The notes below the pieces were generated by a model that worked only from the letters and a program-made list of their open reading frames with translations, did not search any database and was not told the origin of the DNA. 64,000 bases of DNA from Furfurilactobacillus milii (lineage in GTDB: Bacteria; Bacillota; Bacilli; Lactobacillales; Lactobacillaceae): contig NZ_WEZQ01000026.1 of NCBI RefSeq assembly GCF_009864005.1, positions 1-64,000 on the forward strand. Reading direction: 5' to 3'. Each line of letters starts with the position of its first letter. The first letter of the stretch is position 1. The position numbers and the translations under genes were made by a program. Shown piece after piece: positions 51,225 through 59,857 of the stretch.

Positions 51225-52118
51225 TTATTTGACGATGTATACCCGATCGTGAATGAGGTCGAACCGGCTAAAATTACGATTCAACGGTTCACTTTCCGTC
51301 AGCTCAGCGTTTTGCCAAAACGTCTTGGAGTCGGTGGCACCATTTTGTTCGCCAATGACAATGAATTCTGGCGGCGTCGGCAACTTTCGAATGGCTTGAA
51401 GGACTTGCCAGTCGATATCTTGACCATCTGGCGACCAGGACATGACAATAGCACCGACTTGGTCACCGTACTTTTCGATGGCACTGAGCGCATCGAGTTG
51501 TTCAATATTGGTCACGGGGTGCTTGCCGGTTTCGTTTTCTTTTGTCCAGTCCTTGGAGTCGGTAGTGAAAATCTGTTGTGAAGGTTGCTTGTCCCGCAGT
51601 CCTTTTGAAATATAGCCATTACCGGCCATGAGTTCGAGCGTTGGGCGACCGTTCAGATATTGACTCAGGTCGTTAACAAACGGTGCGGAGATGTAAGCCC
51701 ACATGCCATACGTATCCTCGAGGTAGTCGCGGAAGTTCCGAAGGGCAGTGTCCAAACGTGGCAGGGCGTTGGAAAATGCATTCCACACCTTGTCGCCACG
51801 TTTGTCACCAATCGGATATTGCTTCAGAACATGCTGATAAACGGTGTCCTGGAAGTTGTCCGGCAACAATAGTTCCGGTAGCGGTTGCGGTAACAGTCCG
51901 CGCGACAACAACCGGTCAGCTTCCAATACCTGATTGATCAGGAAGACAGCTTCACCCAAACCGTTAAATTGGTCCCGAAATTGGTTCATTTCGGCAATAT
52001 AATCGTTGTGCGCACCAGCGTCGGGTCGTAAGCCATTTGCATCCGTTGAAGGGGCTGTCTTGCGTTTGGGTTGCTGCTGAACCTGGCGCTTAAGTTTGCG
52101 AAGTTGTTTTGGATTCAT
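51225..52118 (-). CDS. Class I SAM-dependent methyltransferase
   Basis: 297 residues. The SAM-binding motif I is TLELMAGNGYISKGL near residue 160, followed by the acidic position in IFTTDSKDW and by AIVMSWSPDG (motif IV). The N-terminal 150 residues are helical and basic at the start (LRKLKRQVQQQPKRK). The substrate is unknown. AAAGG precedes the start. It is third in an operon after a lipase-like hydrolase and an XRE regulator. Confidence 0.8.
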   Translation of the reverse strand: MNPKQLRKLKRQVQQQPKRKTAPSTDANGLRPDAGAHNDYIAEMNQFRDQFNGLGEAVFLINQVLEADRLLSRGLLPQPLPELLLPDNFQDTVYQHVLKQYPIGDKRGDKVWNAFSNALPRLDTALRNFRDYLEDTYGMWAYISAPFVNDLSQYLNGRPTLELMAGNGYISKGLRDKQPSQQIFTTDSKDWTKENETGKHPVTNIEQLDALSAIEKYGDQVGAIVMSWSPDGQDIDWQVLQAIRKLPTPPEFIVIGEQNGATDSKTFWQNAELTESEPLNRNFSRFDLIHDRVYIVK

Positions 52119-52132
52119 ACACGGTTGCCTTT

Positions 52133-52555
52133 CTATTCTTTTTCGTCGTCATAACCAAGATCAAGTTCTTCTTGGTGATCAATTGGGACATCTGGACGGC
52201 GTGTTTGCCGACCGTGAAGATAGCCTTCAATCAATTGGTACACTTCATAACGGTCTTGGCTGCTCAGTGTTTCGCCGTTAAACGTCAGCCGTTTGCCTGA
52301 GAGAAATAAGCGGCCTAGATCATATTCATCCAGTTCCGTTTTTCCAGTCAGGTAATCCAGCGAGACATCAAAGAATTCGGAAAGTTTGCGCACTTCAATG
52401 TAGGAAGGGGTCCGAATGCCACGCTCCCAGTTACCAATTTGTGAAGCAGTGTTCGGCTTTTCGTTTGGTGAGAGGTTCTGACTTAGTGCGTCCGCCAACT
52501 GATCCAATGTAATGTGACGACCACGGCGGATAGCACGTAAACGTTCAGGGAACAT
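52133..52555 (-). CDS. XRE family transcriptional regulator
   Basis: 140 residues. The helix-turn-helix covers residues 5-65 (RLRAIRRGRHITLDQLADAL, then ASQIGNWERGIRTPSYIEV and LSEFFDVSLDYLTGK). The C-terminal half, with YQLIEGYLHGRQ, ends in an acidic tail (EELDLGYDDEKE). The target is unknown. GGAAGTGAG lies before the ATG. It is 4 bases after the hydrolase gene and 14 bases before the methyltransferase gene. Confidence 0.9.
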   Translation of the reverse strand: MFPERLRAIRRGRHITLDQLADALSQNLSPNEKPNTASQIGNWERGIRTPSYIEVRKLSEFFDVSLDYLTGKTELDEYDLGRLFLSGKRLTFNGETLSSQDRYEVYQLIEGYLHGRQTRRPDVPIDHQEELDLGYDDEKE

Positions 52556-52559
52556 ATTC

Positions 52560-53495
52560 TCACTTCCTTTCTACAGAGATTGTATGATCTTCGATCCACT
52601 TCAATAGTACCGCATAGACCTGCTCGTGGTCGCGTTCGTTAAGAATTTCGTGACGCATGTGCGGCCATAATTTGAGTGTCACGTCAGTAAAGCCAGCTCG
52701 TTTTAGCGAACGGACATGACGGCGTGGTCCCAAACTAAAGCCGCCAACGGGATCTTCTTTACCACTGGTGAATAGAATCGGCAGTTGTTTGGGGATGCCC
52801 TGATGCCATTGTCGTTTGGTTGACAAAGTTGTCATCCGAAACAGCACGGAGAAGCCGTTATTGGTGAAGGTGAAACCGGACAACGGATCATTGTTGTAAC
52901 GATGAACGTTGACGGGATTTTCCGACAGCCACTGAAAGGGTGAATCCTCAGGAAACCGTTTGGCATAAGCACCGAAGGCCAGTCTATCCAGCGTGTGATT
53001 AGGTCGGCGGGGCGCAAAGTTGTTGAGGACGGCCACTATGGGTCTGATCACAGCTAGGATCGGATGAGCAACGGCCGAGCCAATCACAACGGCTGCGTCT
53101 ACCCAACTTCCATACTGAGTTAAGAATAATTGAACCATCATGGCACCCATGGAATGACCGATGATGACGTGCGGGAGACCAGGATAGTCATGGCGCAGTC
53201 GTTTAGTCAGGGTAAACTCATCATTAATGAGATGTTCAATCGGCTGTTGTTTGCCAAAGTATCCGAGTGGTGAATGGCCGACCGAATGACCATGACCCAG
53301 ATGGTTATCGCCAGCCACGACCCAACCGTGAGCATTGAGAAATTCCGCAAACGGTTGGTAGCGGTCGATGTGCTCTGCCATGCCGTGCACAATCTGAATG
53401 GTGCCGACGGGTTGCTGATCATCTGGCGTCCAGATGCGGGCTTCCAGTTCGTGCCGGCGGTCAGTGGATGGAAACGAAAACGCAGTGACTGACAT
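52560..53495 (-). CDS. Alpha/beta hydrolase, monoacylglycerol lipase/lysophospholipase type
   Basis: 311 residues with no signal peptide. IQIVHGMAEHIDRYQPFAEF near residue 33 is the oxyanion region typical of monoacylglycerol lipases, VIGHSMGAMMVQLF near residue 111 has the nucleophile Ser, GKEDPVGG near residue 252 the acid and WPHMRHEILNE near residue 284 the His. It probably cleaves lysophospholipids or monoacylglycerols. AAGGAGG precedes the start. It is first in a leftward operon. Confidence 0.9.
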   Translation of the reverse strand: MSVTAFSFPSTDRRHELEARIWTPDDQQPVGTIQIVHGMAEHIDRYQPFAEFLNAHGWVVAGDNHLGHGHSVGHSPLGYFGKQQPIEHLINDEFTLTKRLRHDYPGLPHVIIGHSMGAMMVQLFLTQYGSWVDAAVVIGSAVAHPILAVIRPIVAVLNNFAPRRPNHTLDRLAFGAYAKRFPEDSPFQWLSENPVNVHRYNNDPLSGFTFTNNGFSVLFRMTTLSTKRQWHQGIPKQLPILFTSGKEDPVGGFSLGPRRHVRSLKRAGFTDVTLKLWPHMRHEILNERDHEQVYAVLLKWIEDHTISVERK

Positions 53496-53541
53496 GATAA
53501 CCTCCTTGAGTCATGTGGATTTTGGGTTGCGCGTTTGGCTG

Positions 53542-53734
53542 TCGCTTACGGTTGTCAACAGTGACACGCTCGCCGTGGGACCGGTTCAAGCCGGAAGTGC
53601 ACCGTCTTTCACTTCGCCGCCAAGCCTCGTGAGAATCCGAGTCTTGGCAGTCGTCCGTAACCTAAATTCGGACAAACCGCCGAATTAACGTTACCTTCAC
53701 GGCTCGGTATCACTGTTGATGTCCTCCATCTAAG
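53542..53734 (+). repeat. Structured repeat family B, copy 5
   Basis: About 193 nt. The outer helix pairs TCAACAGTGA with TCACTGTTGA. The inner hairpin pairs GTAACCTAAATTCGG with CCGAATTAACGTTAC, with a bulge. The core CGTGGGACCGGTTCAAGCC is present. A family A copy follows 80 bases later. Confidence 0.8.
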
Positions 53735-53814
53735 ATTGCAACTACAACCTTGATTCAATTGAATTCGAAATGGTTGCATCTGTCGATGATCCAGTTAACT
53801 GTTATTTGAGTGAA

Positions 53815-53974
53815 GATGGGCGGAGACAGAGTTCCGTGTAAACAGTACTTAATGGCGAGATTTTGGCCATTTAGTACTGTGGGACGAGTTCTGAGACGGT
53901 TTGTGGCTCAGAATCTAGGTCGAAAACCCAGCGGGGTTGAGACCGGTCCTCATGGAACGGCGTCTCAGCACATC
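53815..53974 (+). repeat. Structured repeat family A, copy 3
   Basis: About 160 nt. The outer helix pairs GATGGGCGGAGAC with GTCTCAGCACATC, with a small mismatch, and GTTCCGTG with CATGGAAC. The inner hairpin is ACAGTACTTAATGGC with GGCCATTTAGTACTGT. The TTCTGAG/CTCAGAA element is conserved. It lies immediately downstream of the end of pepF, on the opposite strand to that gene. Confidence 0.8.
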
Positions 53975-54000
53975 GTAACGGCATATAAAACTGTTTGAAT

Positions 54001-55812
54001 TTAGTGAACCAAATCGTCGGACAGTTTGAGGAACTCGTCAATGTCTTTCTTAACCAGATCCGCTCCCGACTGCCAGAAGTCCGGTTTGGTGAGATCAACG
54101 CCGAGATGCTTCTTAGCGAGATCTTCCGTCGACATGTTTGCCGTGTCCCGTAACAGGGCGATGTACTGGTCCTCAAAGTTCCCACCGCTTGCCTGAGCCT
54201 TCGCGTAAATACCAAGGCTGAAGAGGTAACCGAACGTGTAAGGGAAGTTGTAGAATGGTATTTCGTTGATGTAGAAGTGCAACTTGCTAGCCCAGAAGTG
54301 TGGGTGATACGTGCCAAGGTGGTCAGAGAAGGCCCACTTTTGAGCGGCTAACATCAAAGCATCCATCCGTTCAGGGGTCACTTGTCCGTTTAATCGTTCT
54401 TTGTAGAAGTTCGTTTCAAACAGGTAGCGGGCGCGGATGTTCATGAACATAGCGACAGGGTTATTCATCTTGGTGTCTAACAGGTTGATCTTTTCACCAA
54501 CGCTGGTGGCAGATTTAACGTTAGCGTCAGCCACAACCAGTTCAGCAAAAGTCGAGGCTGTTTCGGCGACGTTCATCGCGTAACTGCGACGCATTTCTGG
54601 CAGGTCTTTGACGACACTGTAATGGAAGGCGTGGCCAATTTCGTGGGCGACCGATGAGGCATCATCTGGTGTGCCAGTGTAGGTTAAGAAAATCCGCGAT
54701 TCTTGGCGTTCTGGAATTTCTTCCATGTAGCCACCCGGTTGTTTGCCAAGGCGGTCTTCAACTTCAATCCATTGGTTGTCAAACGCGGTTTGGGCAAGGT
54801 CTGCCATCTTAGGACTGAACTTACGGAAGTTGGCGACGATGAAGTCAGCCGCGTGGTCATAGTCAATCGCTTTGCTTTCATAACCGTCGACCATAATTGG
54901 TGCGGTTTGATCCTGCCAGTCATACGTTTGTTTGCCCAGCAAGGCTGCCTTACGATCCATGTAGGGGATGAACATGCCCTTGTTAGCTTCAACAACATTC
55001 CACATTGCCTTCAATGTTTGGCGGCTCATGCGGTTCAATTCCAATGGGTGCTTCAAGAAATCGTCGGTACCGTGCAGCTTATAGTTCTGCAAACGGAAGC
55101 CAGCTAAATGATTCAACGTGTCGCCAACAACGGCCTCTTGGCTGCCCCACGCCTTTTCATAGGCAGACATGATGTTCTTACGCGTGTCATTGTCCGGCGC
55201 ACCAGTCAGTTGGTTTAGCGCTTGACCTGCTGAAAGTGTCTGCGTTTTACCATTTTCATCGGTGTACGGTACGCTGATTTGTGAGGCGATGGTGTCGTAA
55301 TGCGTGCTCCAACCAGTAAAGCCATCGATTGCCAGTTTATTAATGATACTTTCGGATTTTTCGTCCAGTTGTTCAGCTGCTAATTTGCGGTCCTCGGTGA
55401 GGTTAAAGGCAATTTCCTTGAAGTCTGGCAGAACAATCAGTGCCTTAAAGTCATCGTCATTAATCTCGGCCAATTTTTTGCCAAACGAAATTTCCAGATC
55501 TTTAAACGTACTGAATGCTTCGCTGACTTGTGCCAATTTGGGTCCAATTGCGGTATTGTTGAAATCCGCGGACTGGTGGGCGGTCCAGAAAACGTTGAGT
55601 TCCATTAAACCGTTGATATCTGTTTCCCGGTGCTTCAAGTAATCGGACAGACCGTGGTATGCTGGTGCATCCTTCGCAAGGTCAAGGGCGGCCAATTCAG
55701 TTGCCAGCGTGCCAAGATCTTGGTTTAATTCCTTTAAACGTGCGTTTGCCTGCGGTGAATCGTAACCACCAGGGAAAATGTTTTCCAAATTCCAGTTCTG
55801 TTTGTACTTCAT
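54001..55812 (-). CDS. pepF: Oligoendopeptidase F (M3 family)
   Basis: 603 residues, normal for PepF, a cytoplasmic zinc peptidase that cleaves peptides of about 7-17 residues. The zinc site HEIGH is near residue 391 in SVAHEIGHAFHYSVV, with the downstream Glu in AETASTFAELV as third ligand. The C-terminal FPYTFGYLFSLGIYA is also typical. It would help use of peptides as amino acid source. The ATG at 55812 follows GGAGGG; the frame is open 33 codons further up without such a site. Confidence 0.95.
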   Translation of the reverse strand: MKYKQNWNLENIFPGGYDSPQANARLKELNQDLGTLATELAALDLAKDAPAYHGLSDYLKHRETDINGLMELNVFWTAHQSADFNNTAIGPKLAQVSEAFSTFKDLEISFGKKLAEINDDDFKALIVLPDFKEIAFNLTEDRKLAAEQLDEKSESIINKLAIDGFTGWSTHYDTIASQISVPYTDENGKTQTLSAGQALNQLTGAPDNDTRKNIMSAYEKAWGSQEAVVGDTLNHLAGFRLQNYKLHGTDDFLKHPLELNRMSRQTLKAMWNVVEANKGMFIPYMDRKAALLGKQTYDWQDQTAPIMVDGYESKAIDYDHAADFIVANFRKFSPKMADLAQTAFDNQWIEVEDRLGKQPGGYMEEIPERQESRIFLTYTGTPDDASSVAHEIGHAFHYSVVKDLPEMRRSYAMNVAETASTFAELVVADANVKSATSVGEKINLLDTKMNNPVAMFMNIRARYLFETNFYKERLNGQVTPERMDALMLAAQKWAFSDHLGTYHPHFWASKLHFYINEIPFYNFPYTFGYLFSLGIYAKAQASGGNFEDQYIALLRDTANMSTEDLAKKHLGVDLTKPDFWQSGADLVKKDIDEFLKLSDDLVH

Positions 55813-55931
55813 GAAATCCCTCCGTTTACCAACAATGTTACCGCTATTATACCAGTCCTGGTGCACAAACGCCCGTTGTGTCAGGTGAGGAATCGTGTTA
55901 AAGTTAGACAATTAGGGCAGGGGGTTAACTA

Positions 55932-56912
55932 ATGGCTAAACATCAGATGCGTCATAGCGGTCAGCTAGTTAAAAAACATCACCGAGCGTTGTGGATCACA
56001 CTAATCGTGGTCGTTTTATTGCTTGTTGGTGGGTTACTTGGCGCTGGCTCATACTTCTTTCAAGTCGCCGAAGTGCGCAGTCACAAGGCCTTTATCAATA
56101 ATGCAGCAATGAAAAAAACTGATCCTTTATATCAAAAGGATCAGTGGTTCCGTCAACAGAAGAAACAGCGGTGGACTATTACTGGTCAACCAGGCAACCT
56201 TAAATTAGTCGCTAACTACTTACCGGCAGCTCAGAAAACCAACAAAACGGTGGTTATTGCCCACGGATTCGGTGGCAACAAAGAAAAGATGTCCGCCTAT
56301 GGGACGATGTTTCACGATCTCGGCTTCAACGTTTTAATTCCAGATGATCGGGCCGCTGGTCAGTCGCAGGGGAAATACATTGGCTACGGTTGGTTGGATC
56401 GAAAAGATTATTTGAAATGGATTAATTTAGTTATTGAAAAGAACGGACAAGACAGCCAGATTTTGATGGACGGTGTTTCTATGGGCGGTGCGACAACCAT
56501 GATGGTCAGTGGCGAACGCGACGTGCCTAAGCAGGTAAAAGCCTACATTGAAGACTGTGGTTACACTTCCGTGAAGGATGAAATTAACTATCAGGCGAAG
56601 TCGATGTACGGCATCCCATCATGGCCGCTGGTACCTATCGTGAGTGCAATCAGTCAGGTGCGCGCCGGATATAATTACACGGAGGCCAGCTCAGTGAACG
56701 CTGTCAAACGCAATCAGCGACCGATGCTATTCATTCATGGTAGCAAGGATACATTTGTGCCGACAAAGATGGTCTACCAAAACTACAAGGCTGCCGCCGG
56801 TCCAAAGGAATTGTGGGTCGTTAAGGGTGCTAAACACGCGGCCTCGTTTAGACATGATCCTGCGGTCTATCAACAGCATGTAGAGGCGTTTTTAAATCAA
56901 TATTTTAAGTGA
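55932..56912 (+). CDS. Alpha/beta hydrolase with N-terminal anchor, second copy
   Basis: 326 residues, paralogue of the protein at 25625. One membrane segment (residues 20-44) follows a basic head, so the domain is outside. Motifs are VIAHGFGGNKEKM near residue 110, DGVSMGGATTMM near residue 178, HGSKDTFVPTKM near residue 265 and GAKHAASF near residue 300. Both paralogues share YGWLDR/FGWLDR and PDDRA. The substrate is unknown. GCAGGGGG precedes the ATG; a terminator follows at 56928. Confidence 0.87.
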   Translation: MAKHQMRHSGQLVKKHHRALWITLIVVVLLLVGGLLGAGSYFFQVAEVRSHKAFINNAAMKKTDPLYQKDQWFRQQKKQRWTITGQPGNLKLVANYLPAAQKTNKTVVIAHGFGGNKEKMSAYGTMFHDLGFNVLIPDDRAAGQSQGKYIGYGWLDRKDYLKWINLVIEKNGQDSQILMDGVSMGGATTMMVSGERDVPKQVKAYIEDCGYTSVKDEINYQAKSMYGIPSWPLVPIVSAISQVRAGYNYTEASSVNAVKRNQRPMLFIHGSKDTFVPTKMVYQNYKAAAGPKELWVVKGAKHAASFRHDPAVYQQHVEAFLNQYFK

Positions 56913-56927
56913 AGATGAATCCAGAAA

Positions 56928-56961
56928 GCCCCTGATTGATGGAAATCAGGGGCATTTTATT
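56928..56961 (+). terminator. Terminator after the alpha/beta hydrolase gene
   Basis: GCCCCTGATT pairs with AATCAGGGGC around GATGGA; ATTTTATT follows. Confidence 0.85.
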
Positions 56962-56971
56962 GCAAGAAAAT

Positions 56972-57017
56972 AGAACTTAGGTTCACATTTTTATTGATAA
57001 ATGCGAACATAAGTTCT
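56972..57017. promoter_or_regulatory. Inverted repeat upstream of the DUF1906 gene
   Basis: AGAACTTAGGTTCACATTT and AAATGCGAACATAAGTTCT are imperfect inverted arms with three mismatches, 78 bases before the DUF1906 start codon. It may be an operator or a hairpin in the leader. Confidence 0.45.
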
Positions 57018-57094
57018 ACCATGATGATGAAAACAAATTCCACTCTGGCCAGAAAAGAACTGTTTTCAATCAAACACAAAGGAAGTATAACACA

Positions 57095-59308
57095 ATGGCA
57101 GTAGATGAAATGGTTTTAGAAACACAAAAGTGGTTAAACACAACGTATGGAGATGTTGCAGGGTTTGGTAATGTGCCTGAAAGTGGGCATACTGGGTGGC
57201 CAACGGTATATGGATTGATTCGTGGTCTACAACATGAATTGGGCATTGGTGGTCTTGTAAACAATTTTGGACCAGGTACTATTTCTCGTTGGGATGCGCA
57301 GTTTGCTGACAAAACAGTGGTAGGTTTTAAACACAATGTTGTTCGCATTATTCAAGGCGGCTTTTGGTGTAAAGGCATTAGTCCAGAGGCGTTTGATGGT
57401 AAGTTCTCAAGTGCTACTGCCGCAGCCGTTGAAAAACTAAAAAAGAATGCCGGTATTAAAGATACGAGTGCACGAGTAGATTCTGATATTCTTGGTGCCT
57501 TGTTGACAATGGATGCATTTACTTTAGTTAGTGGTGGCGATGCCAAAATTCGCACGATGCAGCAAACACTTAATCATGATTATCAAGATTACACAGGTAT
57601 ATTGCCTTGTGATGGTATCTATCAGCGTGAAACCAACACGGCATTAATTTATGCTATGCAGGCGTCTGCCGGCATTCAACCAGGATATGCTGGTGTTTAT
57701 GGTCAAAAAACGATAGATAATACGCCGACATTGACAGTTGGCTCAACTAGCAAGTTTGTACGTGTTCTTCGTTGGGGACTTTACGTCAATAATTTTAAGT
57801 CTGCGCTTAGTAGCTCTGGCACGGCTTCAACAAGTTTTGATAGTGCTTTAGGGACGACGGTTGATCAATTCCGCGCCTTCATGGCCTTACCGGAATTTCC
57901 GAAGGCTACAGCAGATTTAGACGTGTTTATGGGCGTATTGATTAGTGCGGGAAATACTGACAGAGCCGCATCTGCATGCGACACATCTTTCCAGTTAACC
58001 GCTACTCGTGTACAGACTTTAGTTGATGCAGGATACGATACTGTCGGCCGCTATTTGACTGGGAGTGTTGGATCTGGAAGCAATGAACGTGATAAGTCTC
58101 TTAGTAGCTCAGAAATTAAAACCATTACAGACGGTAAAATGAGTATTTGGCCAATTTACCAAGATGGTGCCTCAAATGAAGTAGCTTATTTCACCAATGC
58201 AAAAGGCCTAAGTGATGCTAAGACCGCATTAAGCGCGGCACGAAACTTAGGCTTCCCTGCAGGAACCGTGATTTACTTTGCGGTTGATGCCGATATTCAG
58301 ACAGGAGATATCGCTGGCACTGCCGGTGCATATTTTGCAGGAGTACAGGATATTATTGAAGGATCAGAGTTTATTGCGGGTGTGTACGGTACGCGTAATG
58401 TTGCCAGCACAGTAATTGAAGACGGCACAGCTAGTCGAGCGTTTGTCAGCGATATGTCGACTGGCTATTCTGGAAACTTAGGCTTTGCAATGCCTAAGAG
58501 CTGGGCTTTTGATCAATTTGACGAAGAAGAAATCGGTGATTTTGCAATCGACAAAGTTGGTACGACGGCTTTTCGTTCCACTGCTGTTAAAAACTTTAGT
58601 CAAACACAAGATAGTTCCGATATTTATTCAGCAACGGTCAAAGCGGCAAATAAGTTTATTCAAGGTTGTGCGACAGATTTACCTGGATTTTCACCATTAC
58701 AAGACGTATCATTTAACGAAACTGCGATGTCTGTGCACGTTTCAGGTGGTGCTGCTGACATTGACGCAAAGTTGAATATTGGTGGTTCTGTCAGTGTGCC
58801 AGGTGTTGGCGTACAATTTATGTACAATGTTAACAAGAATAAAGTAACTACTAATATGGATCCTTATTATCAACTGCTTCAAAACAAGACATTACCTGCC
58901 AGTGCAGCTCAAGGTGCCGTGGACGCAATTTCTAAGCACGTTGGCAACGGACGGGTATGGGTCAGTCCAAATTTGACAGGCAACGGGTTCACCTTGCATA
59001 TGTATAATGACGCAAAGCAGGATACAGATGGTCACGAAGTTACGGTGAACTTTGAAGTATTGGTATCAATTAGCTTTCATCCAATTGATGTCGCTGTTCC
59101 AACGCCGGAGGTTGTGACGTATAATAACACGGTTAAAGAAAGAACAGAAAATGCCGATTATAATTCAACAGAAAATGCAATCGCATTTCAAGCTTTTAGT
59201 GCATTCCAAAATGCAAGCCAGTTCTTCTTGCCAGCAGCAAGAGCTGTTTCAGTGGTAACTTTTTTATTAATAGTGCTAGTTGTTGTTTTGGCACCCGCTG
59301 GAGCTTAA
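57095..59308 (+). CDS. DUF1906 (glycoside-hydrolase-like) protein with C-terminal membrane segment
   Basis: 737 residues. Residues 1-295 look like two peptidoglycan-binding-like modules (for example DGKFSSATAAAVEKLKK and CDGIYQRETNTALIY). Residues 300-490 are a DUF1906 barrel (VGRYLTGSV, VIYFAVDADIQ, FDQFDEEEIGDFAID), a fold related to GH25-type lysozymes. Residues 510-700 are of unknown type. A single hydrophobic segment (718-735) ends the protein. There is no N-terminal signal peptide, which is odd for a wall enzyme. AAAGGAAG precedes the start. A membrane protein gene follows closely. Confidence 0.82.
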   Translation: MAVDEMVLETQKWLNTTYGDVAGFGNVPESGHTGWPTVYGLIRGLQHELGIGGLVNNFGPGTISRWDAQFADKTVVGFKHNVVRIIQGGFWCKGISPEAFDGKFSSATAAAVEKLKKNAGIKDTSARVDSDILGALLTMDAFTLVSGGDAKIRTMQQTLNHDYQDYTGILPCDGIYQRETNTALIYAMQASAGIQPGYAGVYGQKTIDNTPTLTVGSTSKFVRVLRWGLYVNNFKSALSSSGTASTSFDSALGTTVDQFRAFMALPEFPKATADLDVFMGVLISAGNTDRAASACDTSFQLTATRVQTLVDAGYDTVGRYLTGSVGSGSNERDKSLSSSEIKTITDGKMSIWPIYQDGASNEVAYFTNAKGLSDAKTALSAARNLGFPAGTVIYFAVDADIQTGDIAGTAGAYFAGVQDIIEGSEFIAGVYGTRNVASTVIEDGTASRAFVSDMSTGYSGNLGFAMPKSWAFDQFDEEEIGDFAIDKVGTTAFRSTAVKNFSQTQDSSDIYSATVKAANKFIQGCATDLPGFSPLQDVSFNETAMSVHVSGGAADIDAKLNIGGSVSVPGVGVQFMYNVNKNKVTTNMDPYYQLLQNKTLPASAAQGAVDAISKHVGNGRVWVSPNLTGNGFTLHMYNDAKQDTDGHEVTVNFEVLVSISFHPIDVAVPTPEVVTYNNTVKERTENADYNSTENAIAFQAFSAFQNASQFFLPAARAVSVVTFLLIVLVVVLAPAGA

Positions 59309-59327
59309 TTCAATTGTTAGGAGGGGT

Positions 59328-59804
59328 ATTGTCGAATATTTTAATTTTCTCGTGATTAATGCTCTAGTGGTGGCACTCTATCTGTTTCTTTGGGTAGCCA
59401 TCGACCAACATTTGATCAGTAAGCACAATCGTAAACACAAAGCTCAAAAACAAACTGTGCGAGAATACTACAAGAAAATAAAGACGCTTGCTCCTCGACC
59501 AGTGTTTTCAATGTTTAGTAGACTGGCAAAGGTTTTAAGGATTCTGCTTGTTTTGTCAGTGGCAGTTGGCTTCCTTTTGCTTGACGCGCCGATGTCTGTA
59601 CTTGTGGTGTGGGGATTATCAATTAATCTATTACTAATCGCGTATTTTGTAATCAGTTGGATAAACAGAACAAGGTTACGTAAAGCTGCAAGTACTATAA
59701 CCACCGAGAGTATCTTTATTGAACCAGAAGCGTTGATTACAGCAGAATTCTTGGGAGAGATTGTGATTATCGTCTGTTTTTCGATTCTTATTCTGGCCTA
59801 TTGA
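59328..59804 (+). CDS. Small membrane protein, partner of the DUF1906 protein
   Basis: About 158 residues with four hydrophobic segments and a Lys-rich loop after the first (KHNRKHKAQKQ). The family is not recognised. The start is uncertain: AGGAGGGG at 59319 is followed by the in-frame codons GGT ATT GTC GAA, so translation would begin at ATT (59328) or at a GTC in the place where a GTG is expected. An in-frame TTG at 59280, inside the DUF1906 gene, and a GTG at 59352 are the alternatives. It probably shares the transcript of the DUF1906 gene. Confidence 0.65.
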   Translation: MVEYFNFLVINALVVALYLFLWVAIDQHLISKHNRKHKAQKQTVREYYKKIKTLAPRPVFSMFSRLAKVLRILLVLSVAVGFLLLDAPMSVLVVWGLSINLLLIAYFVISWINRTRLRKAASTITTESIFIEPEALITAEFLGEIVIIVCFSILILAY

Positions 59805-59857
59805 TACGGTCAAAAATTTATTGTTAGTTTGAACGACAGTGAGTTTTCACGAAAATT

